Shown here piece after piece: positions 1-10,103 of a stretch of 64,000 nt of DNA. Below the pieces are notes generated by a model that searched no databases, was not told the DNA's origin, and worked only from the letters and a program-made list of their open reading frames with translations. The DNA is from Saccharopolyspora sp. SCSIO 74807. GTDB taxonomy: Bacteria > Actinomycetota > Actinomycetes > Mycobacteriales > Pseudonocardiaceae. The stretch is taken from NCBI RefSeq assembly GCF_037023755.1, contig NZ_CP146100.1:1056501-1120500 (forward strand), given 5' to 3'. Every line of letters starts with the position of its first letter. Position 1 is the stretch's first letter. The translations under genes and the position numbers were made by a program.

Positions 1-642
1 CTTGATCCGTTCGTGCAAGCTCGCCTCGTCGTCCGCGGGCAGCACCGGAACCGCTTCCTGCGCCAGGATCGGGCCGGTGTCCACGCCTGCGTCGACCACG
101 AACAAGGTGCAGCCGGTGACCTGCACGCCGTAGTCCAGCGCGTCGCGCACCCCGTGCATCCCGGGGAACGACGGCAGCAGCGCCGGATGGCTGTTGAGGT
201 AGCGGCCGCCGAAGCGCTCCAGGAAGCGTTCACCGGCGAGCTTCATGAACCCGGCGGACACGACCAGGTCCGGTTCGTATTCGGTGCAGGCGGCGGTCAG
301 CGCCGCGTCCCAGTCCTGCCTGCTGTCGTGCTCGGCGACCCGCTGCACGAAGGTCGGGATGCCTGCGCGTTCGGCGCGGGCGAGCCCTTCGACGCCGGAG
401 CGGTCCGCGCCGACCGCCACGACCCGCACCGGGTAGTCCGGCCGGTCGGTCGCGTCCAGCACGGCCTGCAGCAGGGAGCCCGAGCCGGAGACCAGGACCA
501 GCACGCGCGCCGGGTCGGCGGGGCGGAACCGGGTGATCCCGGTGTCCTGCCCGGTGTCCTGCGCAGTGGCTGCCGCGGGGTCCGGACCGGCCGCGTTCGA
601 TGCGGGGGTGCTCAGCTCTGGCTCCTGACAATGCCTGGTCAC
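1..642 (-). CDS. purN: Phosphoribosylglycinamide formyltransferase PurN, 3' end cut by window
   Basis: Transfers a formyl group from 10-formyl-THF to GAR in de novo purine synthesis, in the cytosol. The reverse-strand reading gives a typical N-terminus (VLVLVSGSGSLLQAVLDA), the catalytic NSHPALLPSFPG segment and the later VDAGVDTGP segment, so the formyltransferase fold is seen almost to its end. The frame stays open past position 1, so the C-terminus is missing. The start is uncertain: GTG at 642, a CTG at 615 with a well-placed AGGAG, or GTG at 504 at the start of the conserved domain. It follows perM in the same direction, as in mycobacteria, where purH comes next. Confidence 0.93.
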   Translation of the reverse strand, partial: MTRHCQEPELSTPASNAAGPDPAAATAQDTGQDTGITRFRPADPARVLVLVSGSGSLLQAVLDATDRPDYPVRVVAVGADRSGVEGLARAERAGIPTFVQRVAEHDSRQDWDAALTAACTEYEPDLVVSAGFMKLAGERFLERFGGRYLNSHPALLPSFPGMHGVRDALDYGVQVTGCTLFVVDAGVDTGPILAQEAVPVLPADDEASLHERIK

Positions 643-778
643 GATCTCACCCAGCAGCGTAAGCGGCCCTCGGGCGGGAATCGCCGCCAGGTCCCGGGCG
701 AGTGGTCCAGCCCTCAGTCCGCGGGCTCGTGCCGCGCAGGCGGCCGGGATGCGCCAGGACGGGTCCGGCGCCCGCCGG

Positions 779-2293
779 TCAGTTCCGCGGGTCGCCGGTG
801 GTGTCGGCCTGCTGGACTCGGCGGATCAGGTCGGCCCATTCGACCTCGTCGGGATCGAGTTCGTCCCTCGGGTCCACCTCTTCGAGTTCGTCCTCGCGGA
901 CCGCCTCGTCGAGTTCGTCTTCGCGGATCGCCTCGGCGGGTTCGTCCTCGGAGTCCGCGGCGTCGCCGCCGGACTCGGCTTCCGCCGACGCGTCCGGATC
1001 TTCGTCAGGCGCGGAGTCCGCGGCGGCGTCCGGGTCGCCGTCCGGCCCGGCATCTTCGGTGGTTTCCGGCTCGTCGTCCGCGGCGACCTCGGTCGCGCTC
1101 CGCGGTGCCGCGACCCGCACCTCGTCGTCGAGCCCTGCCGGGAACAGCAGCGCGACGAGCGCGGCGGGCGGCAGCAGCCAGCCGAACGTCGCCAGCCCCA
1201 GCACCACCGGGTGCACCGTGATCGACTCGTAGCTGCCGCCTCCGGCGCTGCCACCGGCCAGGATCCCGATCAGGAACACTCCCAGCGCCGAGACCAGCAC
1301 CGCCACCGCTGCGGACCGGAGCCGCTCCCGCCGGGACCCCGGCTCGCGACCGCAGGTGAAGCCCACGAACGCGCCCACCGCGACCGGCAGCAGCAGCGCG
1401 ATCGGCCACCAACCGGCAGCCGCGCCGTCCGGCAGCGCCGCGAGCAGCGGCACCTCCGGAACCCGGCCCGGCACGGTGGTGAACGGCCCCGCCTGCACCG
1501 GACCGACCGCGATCCCGGGACCGGCCGCGAAAGCCCACCCGGCCAGCAGCGCGTTCGGCAGGTACAGCAGCGACAGCAGCACCAGCCCGAACCCGTCGCC
1601 GATCGACCCCGAGCTCACCAGCACGTCACCGATGCGCGACGCCGACAAGCACAGCGCCGGAACGACCACCAGCGCACCGGCGACGGCGAGCGGCAACCAC
1701 GCCGCGCCTGCGGCCCGGATCCCGGGCCACAGCCGGGCTCCGAGCCGCTCCCCCAACAGCTCCCGGAAGCGCTCCCTCCGCAGCACGCCGAGCCCGGCCG
1801 AGACCGCGGCGACGAGCCCGCAACGCAGGACGGCCCCGGGCACGGCGACTGCGACGGCGCCACCGAGCAGCGATGCCGCGAGCCCGCCCACGACCGCATG
1901 GGTCATCGCCACGACGACCACCAGCCGGACGGCGTCGCGGGGATCATCCGTCCGCCGGGCGAAAGCCGCGGACAGCCATGCGATCCCCGCGCCGAGCACC
2001 AACGTGGGCAGGAAGGGAAGCGCGGAAAGCGGCGCGCCCTGGATCGACAGCGGAACCTGGTGCGCCACCAGCCAGCCCGGCACCGCAACGGCAGGAACCG
2101 ACGCGATCGCGGACCCCGCTCCGCTCGCGGTGCTCACCGCGAGCGCCAGCAGCGCAGCGGCCAACGCGTAGCCCAACGCGACCGAGCCCGCCGCGACGGC
2201 GGCGAACCACCGAAGCGGGGCGGGCGCGCGCTCGGGTTCGGCCACGGGATCGCGCGGCGAGACCGGTTCCTGGAGCGACTCGATCAAGGGCAT
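779..2293 (-). CDS. perM: DUF6350 multi-pass membrane protein, PerM-like
   Basis: A 504-residue integral membrane protein. A short cytoplasmic head is followed by about nine to ten hydrophobic segments up to roughly residue 410, then a very acidic tail with two related REDELDEA/REDELEEV units. Position between DUF5336 and purN matches M. tuberculosis Rv0955 (PerM), which is reported to support cell division and chronic persistence. Family and locus agree, but the divisome role here is inferred. ATG at 2293 was chosen as the first start. The acidic tail is much longer than the membrane core requires and could be a protein-binding arm. Confidence 0.75.
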   Translation of the reverse strand: MPLIESLQEPVSPRDPVAEPERAPAPLRWFAAVAAGSVALGYALAAALLALAVSTASGAGSAIASVPAVAVPGWLVAHQVPLSIQGAPLSALPFLPTLVLGAGIAWLSAAFARRTDDPRDAVRLVVVVAMTHAVVGGLAASLLGGAVAVAVPGAVLRCGLVAAVSAGLGVLRRERFRELLGERLGARLWPGIRAAGAAWLPLAVAGALVVVPALCLSASRIGDVLVSSGSIGDGFGLVLLSLLYLPNALLAGWAFAAGPGIAVGPVQAGPFTTVPGRVPEVPLLAALPDGAAAGWWPIALLLPVAVGAFVGFTCGREPGSRRERLRSAAVAVLVSALGVFLIGILAGGSAGGGSYESITVHPVVLGLATFGWLLPPAALVALLFPAGLDDEVRVAAPRSATEVAADDEPETTEDAGPDGDPDAAADSAPDEDPDASAEAESGGDAADSEDEPAEAIREDELDEAVREDELEEVDPRDELDPDEVEWADLIRRVQQADTTGDPRN

Positions 2294-2414
2294 GGGCCGA
2301 ATGTCGCACCGGGACGCGGAGGACCGGCCCGTGACTCGCCGCGGCGTCCGCCCATCGAGCGATCAGGAACACGGAGGGTTCTCAGCGCGCAGCTTCGCGC
2401 CCGAACGCGCGAAA

Positions 2415-2443
2415 GGCGCCGCCCGCACGATGCGGACGGCGCC
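2415..2443 (-). terminator. Hairpin terminator downstream of the DUF5336 gene
   Basis: Arms 2415-2427 and 2431-2443 are a 13-bp inverted repeat with one mismatch and a 3-base loop. It lies just past the DUF5336 stop and before the perM start, so perM-purN probably have their own promoter or depend on read-through. Confidence 0.65.
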
Positions 2444-2457
2444 CCAGGAACTTCCGA

Positions 2458-3339
2458 TCAGCTCTCGCGGCCCGGATACGGCATCTGCCGCGTCCCCTCC
2501 GGACCGTCCACCGGCTGCTGCGGGCCGGACTGCGACGCCTGCGGGCCGGACTGCGAAACCTGCTGCGTGCCCGCATCGCCGGGCGCGGCCGAGAACCCGC
2601 CGGACGGGGCCTGCGACTCCGCGCCGAACGGCTGCCCGGACGTGCCCGGACCGCCGTAGCCCGCCGCGTTCTGCGGTCCGCCGGGGTAACCGGCAGGCAC
2701 GTGCCCCTGCGCGCCGAACGGCTGCCCGCCCTGCGGCGGTCCCCACGGCGGCTGCGCGGGCTGCGGCTGCGCGTACTGCGGACCGGAGTGCTGGCCGAAT
2801 CCCTGCGGCTTCGGGCCGGGCTGCGCGCCGGCCGGCGGGAACGGCCCGGAGCCGGGCCCCTGCGGATGCGGCGGCTGCGAACTCGGCGAACGTCCCGGCC
2901 GCGGCCCGGAGGAGACCACCCCGGCGCCGGTCAGCACCAGCGCGCCCACCGCGGCGAGCTGCACCAAAGACATGATCAGCAGCACGATCCCGACACCGCC
3001 CGCGGTGCCGGTGACCACGCTCTGCAGCACCGCCAGCGTCCCGTAGAGCGCCAGCGGACCGGCCGCGACCAGCGTGTCCGGCATCTTCGGCAGCACCTTC
3101 AGCCCGGCCAGCCCGGCGGCCACGACGATCGCGAGCCCCGGAGTGCTCACGATCAGCCCGGACGTGGCCTGGTCGAAGAACCCGAGGACGTAGGCGACGA
3201 GCCCCGCACCGGCCGCCACCAGCGGCAGCACGGAACTCAGCTCGGTACCGCCGTCCTGACCCGGCGCATCGGGACGAGGAGACCCTGCGTGCGGAGGTGC
3301 CGGCTGGTTGGGCGGGGGCGCACCGTAGGGATTGGACAT
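2458..3339 (-). CDS. DUF5336 membrane protein with Pro/Gln/Gly-rich tail (Rv0954-like)
   Basis: A 293-residue protein. A proline-rich N-terminus (residues 1-32) is followed by four hydrophobic helices (about 35-150), then a long Pro-Gln-Gly low-complexity C-terminus. This layout and its place between sucCD and perM match the DUF5336 family and M. tuberculosis Rv0954, which has been linked to the division machinery. The ATG at 3339 has a strong GAGGAGG upstream. The function here is inferred only from family and neighbours; the low-complexity tail is likely disordered and cytoplasmic. Confidence 0.8.
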   Translation of the reverse strand: MSNPYGAPPPNQPAPPHAGSPRPDAPGQDGGTELSSVLPLVAAGAGLVAYVLGFFDQATSGLIVSTPGLAIVVAAGLAGLKVLPKMPDTLVAAGPLALYGTLAVLQSVVTGTAGGVGIVLLIMSLVQLAAVGALVLTGAGVVSSGPRPGRSPSSQPPHPQGPGSGPFPPAGAQPGPKPQGFGQHSGPQYAQPQPAQPPWGPPQGGQPFGAQGHVPAGYPGGPQNAAGYGGPGTSGQPFGAESQAPSGGFSAAPGDAGTQQVSQSGPQASQSGPQQPVDGPEGTRQMPYPGRES

Positions 3340-3614
3340 GGTCGAAGAACTCCTCCTCGCCGAGGGTCGGGAGAACGCGCACGCTCGCCCGGGTGAGGTG
3401 ACACGTGAAACGGTATCGGACCGTGACCGGACCCCCGAACCGGTCCGCCTCCGGCACCCGCAGGCGCACCGCGCCGGGAGCCCGCCCGCTCACCTCGGTC
3501 TGCGCCGACCACCGGCGCGCGACCCGAGCGCGCCACCCCGCTGCCGCGGCGACCGTTACCCGCGGTTGGCAACTGTGGAGAACTTCACGACATCCGCGGG
3601 ACGAAGCCGCGAAA

Positions 3615-3650
3615 ACGGGGGCCGGGCTCCCGCAGGAACCCGGCCCCCGT
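3615..3650 (-). terminator. Strong terminator of the sucCD operon
   Basis: Arms 3615-3630 and 3635-3650 form a 16-bp GC-rich stem with one mismatch and a 4-base loop, placed 60 bp past the sucD stop. An AAAA run at 3612-3615 gives a short U stretch in the minus-strand transcript. Between stop and hairpin a short unit containing CGGACGA(A/G)CTCAG is repeated three times (about 3658-3712). Confidence 0.8.
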
Positions 3651-3708
3651 GCAGCTCCGGACGAGCTCAGCAGGTCTTCGACCCGGACGAACTCAGTCCC
3701 GGACGAAC

Positions 3709-4602
3709 TCAGCCCTGGACGATCTCGCGCATCAGGTTCGCGGTCTCGCTCGGAGTCTTGCCGACCTTCACGCCCGCGGCCTCGAGGGCTTCCTTCTTCG
3801 CCGCGGCCGTGCCGGACGAACCGGACACGATGGCGCCCGCGTGGCCCATCGTCTTGCCCTCCGGCGCGGTGAACCCGGCGACGTAGCCCACCACCGGCTT
3901 GGTGATGTTGGCCTTGACGAACTCGGCGGCCCGCTCCTCGGCGTCGCCGCCGATCTCACCGATCATCACGATCGCCTCGGTCTCCGGGTCGTCCTGGAAC
4001 GCCTGGAGCGCGTCGATGTGCGTGGTGCCGATGATCGGGTCGCCGCCGATGCCCACGGCGGTGGAGAAACCGATGTCGCGCAGCTCGTACATCATCTGGT
4101 ACGTCAGCGTGCCCGACTTGGACACCAGCCCGATCTTGCCGGGCCCGGTGATGTCGGCCGGGATGATGCCGGAGTTGGACTTGCCGGGCGAGATCACGCC
4201 GGGGCAGTTCGGCCCGACGATGCGGGTCTTGTTGCCGGTCGCGTTGGCGTGCGCCCAGAAGTACGCCGCGTCGTGCACCGGGATGCCCTCGGTGATCACC
4301 ACGGCCAGCGGGATCTCGGCGTCGATGGCCTCGACCACCGCGTCCTTGGCGAACTTCGGCGGCACGAACACCACCGACACGTCGGCGCCGGTCTCCTTCA
4401 TCGCCTCGCCGACCGAGCCGAACACGCTCAGCTGCTTGCCCTCGATCTCGACGGTCTGCCCGGCCTTGCGGGCGTTGACGCCGCCGACGATGTTGGTGCC
4501 GGACTTGAGCATCCGGGCGGTGTGCTTGGTGCCCTCGGACCCGGTGATGCCCTGGACGATGACCTTGCTGTCGTCGTTGAGGAAGATAGCCATCGCGCTC
4601 AC
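3709..4602 (-). CDS. sucD: Succinyl-CoA synthetase alpha subunit
   Basis: Carries the phospho-histidine and the CoA-binding domain of the TCA-cycle enzyme that interconverts succinyl-CoA and succinate with NDP phosphorylation. Seen: N-terminal CoA-binding Rossmann segment ([11 protein letters not shown]), [11 protein letters not shown], and the active-site region [13 protein letters not shown]. At 297 residues it is full length. GTG at 4602 overlaps the sucC stop by 4 bp, indicating translational coupling; an ATG three codons later (4593) is the alternative start. Confidence 0.97.
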   Translation of the reverse strand: MSAMAIFLNDDSKVIVQGITGSEGTKHTARMLKSGTNIVGGVNARKAGQTVEIEGKQLSVFGSVGEAMKETGADVSVVFVPPKFAKDAVVEAIDAEIPLAVVITEGIPVHDAAYFWAHANATGNKTRIVGPNCPGVISPGKSNSGIIPADITGPGKIGLVSKSGTLTYQMMYELRDIGFSTAVGIGGDPIIGTTHIDALQAFQDDPETEAIVMIGEIGGDAEERAAEFVKANITKPVVGYVAGFTAPEGKTMGHAGAIVSGSSGTAAAKKEALEAAGVKVGKTPSETANLMREIVQG

Positions 4603-5768
4603 GCCCCCGCAGCAGCGAGTTCGGCGGCCTTGTCGGCCGCGCCGTCCATGGTGTCCACCAGCGTCACCAGCGGGTGGTTGGCCTCGGCCAGGATCCGCCT
4701 GCCTTCCTCGACGTTGTTGCCGTCGAGGCGCACGACCAGCGGCTTGGTCGCCTCGTCGCCGAGCATCTTCAGCGCCTGCACGATGCCGTTGGCCACGGCG
4801 TCGCAGGCGGTGATGCCGCCGAAGACGTTGACGAACACCGACTTCACGTCGCTGTCACCGAGGATGACGTCCAGCCCGGCCGCCATCACCTCGGCGGAAG
4901 CACCGCCGCCGATGTCCAGGAAGTTCGCCGGCTTGACGCTGTTGTGCGCCTCGCCCGCGTAGGCGACGACGTCCAGCGTGGACATGACCAGCCCGGCGCC
5001 GTTGCCGATGATGCCGACCTCACCGTCGAGCTTGACGTAGTTGAGGTCCTTGGCCTTGGCCTTGGCCTCCAGCGGGTCCTCGGCGTCCTTGTCGACCAGG
5101 TCGGCCTGCTTGGCCTGCCGGAACGCGGCGTTCTCGTCCAGCGTGACCTTGCCGTCCAGCGCGATGACCTTGCCCTGCGGGTCCTTGACCAGCGGGTTGA
5201 TCTCCACCAGCGTGGCGTCCTCGGCCACGAAGGTCTCCCACAGCTGCACGATCACGTCGACGACCTGGTCGGCGATCTCGGCGGGGAACTTCGCGGCGTC
5301 GACGATCTCGCGGGCCTTGGCCGCGTCCACGCCCTGGATCGGGTCGATCGGGATGCGCGCCAGTGCTTCCGGCTTGGTCGCCGCGACTTCCTCGATCTCC
5401 ATCCCACCCTCGACCGAGGCCATCGCCAGGAAGTTCCGGTTGGCGCGGTCGAGCAGGAAGGAGAAGTAGTACTCGTCGGCGATGTCCGAGGCGCTCGTGA
5501 CCAGCACTCGCCGCGTCACGTGGCCCTTGATGTCCAGGCCGAGGATCGCCTCGGCCTTGGTCTTGGCCTCATCGGCGTTCTCGGCGAGCTTGACGCCGCC
5601 TGCCTTGCCCCGGCCCCCGGTCTTGACCTGGGCCTTGATCACCACGGGCCCGCCGAGCTGCTCGGCGGCTGCCTTGGCCCCATCGGGATCTACGGCCACG
5701 GAACCGGGCAGCGTCGGCACTCCGTGGGCAGCGAAGATTTCCTTCGCCTGGTACTCGTACAGGTCCAC
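4599..5768 (-). CDS. sucC: Succinyl-CoA synthetase beta subunit
   Basis: ATP-grasp subunit that binds nucleotide and succinate and pairs with SucD. It starts with the family signature [18 protein letters not shown] and contains [22 protein letters not shown] and NIFGGI-like ([10 protein letters not shown]) segments. Length 389 residues is standard. GTG at 5768 is preceded by AGGAGAG at ideal spacing; much longer reading frames in this phase are overhang. First gene of the sucCD operon, which ends at the hairpin 3615-3650. Confidence 0.97.
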   Translation of the reverse strand: MDLYEYQAKEIFAAHGVPTLPGSVAVDPDGAKAAAEQLGGPVVIKAQVKTGGRGKAGGVKLAENADEAKTKAEAILGLDIKGHVTRRVLVTSASDIADEYYFSFLLDRANRNFLAMASVEGGMEIEEVAATKPEALARIPIDPIQGVDAAKAREIVDAAKFPAEIADQVVDVIVQLWETFVAEDATLVEINPLVKDPQGKVIALDGKVTLDENAAFRQAKQADLVDKDAEDPLEAKAKAKDLNYVKLDGEVGIIGNGAGLVMSTLDVVAYAGEAHNSVKPANFLDIGGGASAEVMAAGLDVILGDSDVKSVFVNVFGGITACDAVANGIVQALKMLGDEATKPLVVRLDGNNVEEGRRILAEANHPLVTLVDTMDGAADKAAELAAAGA

Positions 5769-5968
5769 TCGACTCTCCTGCGACGTCGGTGTCGGACGCG
5801 GCGACGATATCGACCTGCGAGGAAGCCCGGTGCGGCGCACCCGGTGAACTGGCTCACCCGAGCAGGCGCGTAGCCGCAGGTGAATGCATCCAGCACCGGG
5901 TGGGCACGGGTCCGGAACCGCCCTGACGTGACGAACGGAACAGGCGCGACACCTCCGGCGGAGGCGCG

Positions 5969-7771
5969 TCAGCGACGTGCCGCGAACCCGGCGGTCACCG
6001 CGATGGCGAGCACGGCGGCGATCGCGAACCACAGCCCGAGCCCGGGAGCCGCGCCCTCGAACCGCCCGGAGGTGATCGGGAACTCCAGCACCCGCACCGA
6101 CATGACCAGCGCCGCACCGCCCAGCAGTGCCACCGCGCGCGGCGGACGGCAGCGCGGTGCCAGCACCAGTGCGGCCAGCGCGGCGGCACCGGTCGCGATC
6201 AGCCCCCAGGAACTGGTGCTGAACTCGGTGAAGATCCCCGGCGGTGTGTAGTCCGGCGCGGTCAGCACCGGCAGGAACACCGCGCCCAGCGAGAGCACGG
6301 CGGCGATCGCCGCGGGCACCGCGACCGAAGGCCGCCAGTCCTGCTCGGTGAGGTCGACGTCGTCGCGCTCGACGGCACCGGCCACCGCGGCCACCACGGC
6401 GGCGGCCATCGCCAGCAGCATCGCCGCGCCGGACAGCCACGCACCTGCCCTGGCCTCGGCCGATGCCAGCTGGGTCGCCATCAGCACTGCGTCCAGCGCG
6501 GCGGCACCGCCCAGCGGCAGCATCGCCCAGGCCACGGTCAGCGCCGGGCGCAGCGCCGCCGCGGCACGCTGCGCGTTCGCCGTGTCCTGCGAGCCCGTGG
6601 GAATGGCAGAGCCCGGTGCGGTCGGCTTGCGCCGGATCAGCAGTCCGGCACCGAGCAGCACCAGCACGACGCCGCCAGGCAGCAGCAACCGCGCCGGGTA
6701 CGGCGAGGGGTCGTCGAGGTAGCTCGGCATCTGCAGGTGCGGGGTGAGCGCACCCGCGATCGCCAGCGCGCCCGAGAGCACCGCGAGCGCTCCCGCGGCG
6801 GTCAGCAGCTTGGTCAACGCGGGCAGCCGCGGTTCGGCGGCGGCGCGCTCGGGCGACTTCCCGCCCGGGAAGGCCAAGCCGACCAGCGCTACCGCCGCGA
6901 GCAGCACCAGCACCGGACCCCAGCCGAGCTGGAGCTGCGCCAGCACCGCCACCGCGACCAGCGGCGGCACCGCGACCGCCACCAGCGCGGCGGCCAGCCC
7001 GAGCAGCCCACCGCGGACCAGGTCCGGATCGGTCGAGCCCGCGACGACTCCGGCGGCGGTCAGCAGCGCGAGCGCCAGCAGGAGGCTGCCGATGCCGACC
7101 GCGGCCGGAGCGTCCACCGCCGGTTTCGCCAGCAGGTACGGGTCGGCGGAGGTGAACGGCCCCATGAGCGCGCCGACGGACGCGACGACCGAGGCGCACA
7201 GCACCAGCGCCAGCAAGCCCTGCTTGCGGGCCCGCGCGCGGTCCGAATCGGCGGCGCCGAACGCGGCCCCGCCGGTGCGGTCGAACAGCTTGCCGCCCGC
7301 GATCACGGCCAACGCTCCGGCGATCGTGGTCAGCACGTGCCCGGCCAGCAGGACCCACGTGCCTGCCGCGGGCGCCAGCGGTTCGAGCGTGTCGGCGTGC
7401 AGCAGTTCCGGCCGCGCGGCGTAGCTCGCGTCCACGACGAGCTGCATGTCCTGCACGAACCGGCCGGGCGCCAGCACCGCCGGGCCGAGCAGCACCGCAG
7501 CCGCCACACCTGGCTTGCGGCGCAGCAGAGCCGCCGACAGCGCGGTGGGGATCAACGCGAGCACGAGCAGCAGCGGCCAGGACGTGAACGCGGGCGGCAT
7601 CGAAGGAGTCACCGCTGCGAACAGCGGGGCGAGTCCACCGAGCAGCGCACCTGCCGCGGACAGCGCGACGGCGATGTTCAGGCCGATCGGTGGACCGGCG
7701 CTTTCGGCGGGCGCCGGCCGGGTCTGCGTCACCGACGGCGCATCGGGCGGGAGATCGGGCCGCGCACTCAC
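5969..7771 (-). CDS. Large integral membrane protein, function unknown
   Basis: About 600 residues with roughly 14-16 hydrophobic helices separated by short loops and no recognised catalytic motif. The GTG at 7771 ([14 protein letters not shown]...) starts a short polar head before the first helix; the open frame continues upstream but there the composition is no longer membrane-like. It lies 200 bp upstream of sucC on the same strand and diverges from the M23 peptidase gene. I recognise no defined family. A transporter or envelope scaffold is possible, but nothing in the sequence settles this. Confidence 0.7.
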   Translation of the reverse strand: MSARPDLPPDAPSVTQTRPAPAESAGPPIGLNIAVALSAAGALLGGLAPLFAAVTPSMPPAFTSWPLLLVLALIPTALSAALLRRKPGVAAAVLLGPAVLAPGRFVQDMQLVVDASYAARPELLHADTLEPLAPAAGTWVLLAGHVLTTIAGALAVIAGGKLFDRTGGAAFGAADSDRARARKQGLLALVLCASVVASVGALMGPFTSADPYLLAKPAVDAPAAVGIGSLLLALALLTAAGVVAGSTDPDLVRGGLLGLAAALVAVAVPPLVAVAVLAQLQLGWGPVLVLLAAVALVGLAFPGGKSPERAAAEPRLPALTKLLTAAGALAVLSGALAIAGALTPHLQMPSYLDDPSPYPARLLLPGGVVLVLLGAGLLIRRKPTAPGSAIPTGSQDTANAQRAAAALRPALTVAWAMLPLGGAAALDAVLMATQLASAEARAGAWLSGAAMLLAMAAAVVAAVAGAVERDDVDLTEQDWRPSVAVPAAIAAVLSLGAVFLPVLTAPDYTPPGIFTEFSTSSWGLIATGAAALAALVLAPRCRPPRAVALLGGAALVMSVRVLEFPITSGRFEGAAPGLGLWFAIAAVLAIAVTAGFAARR

Positions 7772-7990
7772 CGCGCCGACGCTAGCAACCCGCGGGCCCG
7801 CGGTGGGACGCCGGGAGCGACGGAGCGCGACCGGCCGCCGACCCGATTCACCCGCGTGGAGGTTTCTTGCGCTGCGAGCGCCGTGCTGATCCGCCACCGG
7901 GCCCGGCGCGATCGGTTCCGGGCCGGCGCGCGACTCAGCCGCGTGACAACGTACGAGCGACGAAGGTTGACGACACTGCGCAACCAATTT

Positions 7991-8006
7991 TGTGACTTGA
8001 GTCACT
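7991..8006 (+). promoter_or_regulatory. CRP/cAMP-receptor-type operator
   Basis: TGTGACTTGAGTCACT matches TGTGA-N6-TCACA at nine of ten fixed positions and also fits the Streptomyces Crp pattern GTG-N6-GNCAC exactly. Perfect arms GTGACT and AGTCAC flank a 2-base centre. It sits in the divergent 566-bp region between the large membrane protein and the M23 peptidase, in a locally AT-rich stretch. The rest of 7772-8337 has no convincing gene. Confidence 0.65.
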
Positions 8007-8337
8007 ATTTTTCGGGCTCGATCACCCGCCGAGTTGATCTAGGCGCCCTGCTTTGGTCCAAACGGGAGGGTCTTGCTCGATCACGAACCGGCAGGCAGCG
8101 GCGCGCCGTAACAACCCCGAGACGCGTTTTGCACGCTGTGCGACCACGCCTGCATCGCCGGATCCCACCACTCCCCGTAGGCGCACGCGCACTGATCGAG
8201 ATTTGCCCCTAGGGGATCGGCGTGGTTACTGTCCTCCGGTCCGTTGTCACGGTCCGATCACGATGCCGGTTCCCCGACCGGCCGCCCGGAATCCCCGTCC
8301 GGGAGTGAGCGGACTCCCCGAGACGGAAGGGCAGGCA

Positions 8338-9153
8338 TTGTCTCGACATCGCTCCCCCGGCGCCCCGAACGCCGAGGAGTCGTCCCCGCACGATCCGCCA
8401 TCGCAGAATTCGCGGCGGTTCTCCACCCCACCTTCGGTGATCCGCGGACGCATCGTGGTCGCCGCCGTCGCCGCCGGCGCGTTCGCCGCAGCCGGCCAAT
8501 CGATCGCCAACGGCGAGCCGGCCCCGGACTCGGACGGCGTGCAGCCGCTGGCCTCGGGCCAGGACGCCGCCGCCTCCTTCGGCTCCGCCACCGACTCCTC
8601 CACCGGGATGGGCGGATCCGCGCCCGCACCCGAGGTGCTGCCGGTCACCAAGAACACCGACACCGGCTCCGAAGTGGAGAAGCTGGCCAAGAGCCAGCAG
8701 ATCGCCGGTGAGCGCGCCGCGGCCGAGGCCGCCCGCATCGCCGCCGAGGAAGAGGCCAAGCGCCCGCAGGTAGTCAAGCCCGCGCAAGGCAGCTTCACCT
8801 CCGGATTCGGCGGCCGCTGGGGCAGCACGCACTACGGCATCGACATCGCAAACAGCAAAGGCACCCCCATCGTGTCCGCGATGGACGGCACCGTGATCGA
8901 CGCAGGCCCGGCCAGCGGCTTCGGGCTGTGGGTCCGGGTGCAGCACAACGACGGCACGATCACCGTCTACGGGCACGTCAACAGCATCACCGCCGACGAA
9001 GGCGACCAGGTCAAGGCTGGCGACCAGATCGCCACCATGGGCAACCGCGGTTTCTCCACCGGCACGCACCTGCACTTCGAGGTGTGGAACGCCAGCGGCA
9101 AGAAGATCAATCCGCTGCCGTGGCTGAGCGAGCGCGGCATCAACTTGACCTGA
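8338..9153 (+). CDS. Secreted or membrane-anchored M23 (LytM) peptidase
   Basis: A predicted peptidoglycan endopeptidase acting outside the membrane. A basic N-terminus leads into one hydrophobic segment (RGRIVVAAVAAGAFAAAGQS), then a charged Ala/Glu-rich coiled stretch and a C-terminal LytM domain. The zinc ligands are visible as HYGIDIAN and HLHFEVW, so it is probably active. TTG at 8338 has GGAAGGG upstream; an ATG at 8262 is possible. A similar gene (Rv0950c) lies next to sucC in M. tuberculosis. Expression is probably influenced by the CRP-type site at 7991. Confidence 0.87.
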   Translation: MSRHRSPGAPNAEESSPHDPPSQNSRRFSTPPSVIRGRIVVAAVAAGAFAAAGQSIANGEPAPDSDGVQPLASGQDAAASFGSATDSSTGMGGSAPAPEVLPVTKNTDTGSEVEKLAKSQQIAGERAAAEAARIAAEEEAKRPQVVKPAQGSFTSGFGGRWGSTHYGIDIANSKGTPIVSAMDGTVIDAGPASGFGLWVRVQHNDGTITVYGHVNSITADEGDQVKAGDQIATMGNRGFSTGTHLHFEVWNASGKKINPLPWLSERGINLT

Positions 9154-9167
9154 TCCGCGCCGCGCCC

Positions 9168-9193
9168 CCGCCCCGCCCGGCCGGGCGGGGCGG
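9168..9193. terminator. Bidirectional palindromic terminator
   Basis: A perfect 26-bp GC palindrome (arms 9168-9180 and 9181-9193) fills the 56 bp between the converging M23 peptidase and methyltransferase genes. Confidence 0.75.
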
Positions 9194-9209
9194 ACCAGGG
9201 CGGGTGGGG

Positions 9210-10034
9210 TCAGCCGTCGAAGTGCATCCGCAGGATGAGCGCCATCCGGCGCAGCGCCGGGATGTGCCCCATCGCCCGCACCAATGCGCGGTAGCTCGCG
9301 GGCAGCCGCTCCAACCCGGGCACCTCGAAGAACGTCAGTTCCTCATCCAGCGCCAGCCCCGGGACCGCGTTCACCAGCTCGGCACCGCTGCCGATCGCCC
9401 ACCGCAACTTCGCGTTCGCCGCCCGCACCGGGCTGTTGAGCACGTTGGCGAAGCGGACGGCCAGCTCGCCCTGCACGTCGCAGATCAACTCCCCCGCGGG
9501 GAAGCGCTCGGTGATCCGCCGCAGCAGGGCCAAGCCTTCTTGCGGGTCCAAGTACATCGTCAGCCCCTCGGCGACCACCAGGACCCGGCGATCACCCGGG
9601 ATCGAGTCGAGCAGCGCCGGGTCGGTGACCGACGAGGCGATCGTGTGGTGCCGTTCGGGCTGTTCGTAGAGCTTCCGGCGCAGGTCGATGACCTCGGGGA
9701 AGTCGACGTCGTACCACTCGACCGACGGCGGCAGGTCCAGCCGCAGCCCGCGGCTGTCCAGACCGCAGCCGAGGTGCAGCACGGTGACCTCCGGATGCGC
9801 GGCGATCCGGTCGGCGGCCAGCCGGTCGAACAGGCTGCCGCGCAGGGCGATCGACAGCGGGTCGTTCCCGCGCACTCCCGTCTTGCTGAAGTCGTGGTCG
9901 ATCCGGCGCACGGCCTCTTCCGCGTAGGGATCGTGCAGGATCGGGTCGGCCGAGCGGCTGTGCAGCGCCCGTCCGTAGAGGGTGGCGAGCATGGTGGCCG
10001 GCGCGCCGGTGAGATCGGCTCTCTCGCGTTCCAT
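9210..10034 (-). CDS. TcmP/LCMT-like SAM-dependent O-methyltransferase
   Basis: A class I methyltransferase of the leucine-carboxyl-methyltransferase/TcmP superfamily. The N-terminal family segment (LTGAPATMLATLYGRALHSR) is followed by the SAM motif VLHLGCGLDSRG and acidic ligands in WYDVDFPEVIDLR and VVAEGLTMYL. ATG at 10034 was chosen because homology begins there; the frame extends 18 codons further upstream. Such enzymes methylate carboxyl or hydroxyl groups of small metabolites; the substrate is unknown and no biosynthetic cluster surrounds it. It follows pcrA by 69 bp on the same strand. Confidence 0.85.
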   Translation of the reverse strand: MERERADLTGAPATMLATLYGRALHSRSADPILHDPYAEEAVRRIDHDFSKTGVRGNDPLSIALRGSLFDRLAADRIAAHPEVTVLHLGCGLDSRGLRLDLPPSVEWYDVDFPEVIDLRRKLYEQPERHHTIASSVTDPALLDSIPGDRRVLVVAEGLTMYLDPQEGLALLRRITERFPAGELICDVQGELAVRFANVLNSPVRAANAKLRWAIGSGAELVNAVPGLALDEELTFFEVPGLERLPASYRALVRAMGHIPALRRMALILRMHFDG

Positions 10035-10103
10035 CGCTGAATTCCCCAGCCGCGTGCAGGAGTCTTTGCGCGAGCACGCTAACTCCACCCGGGCGGGCCG
10101 GGG

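Noticed and set aside
749-2659. 636-residue plus-strand frame opposite perM
   Set aside because: Composition is Arg/Gln/Pro-rich antisense shadow; the minus-strand frame has clear membrane-protein character.
8100-8340. c-di-AMP (ydaO) riboswitch before the M23 peptidase
   Set aside because: Such riboswitches often precede actinobacterial wall hydrolases, but the conserved core elements could not be found here.
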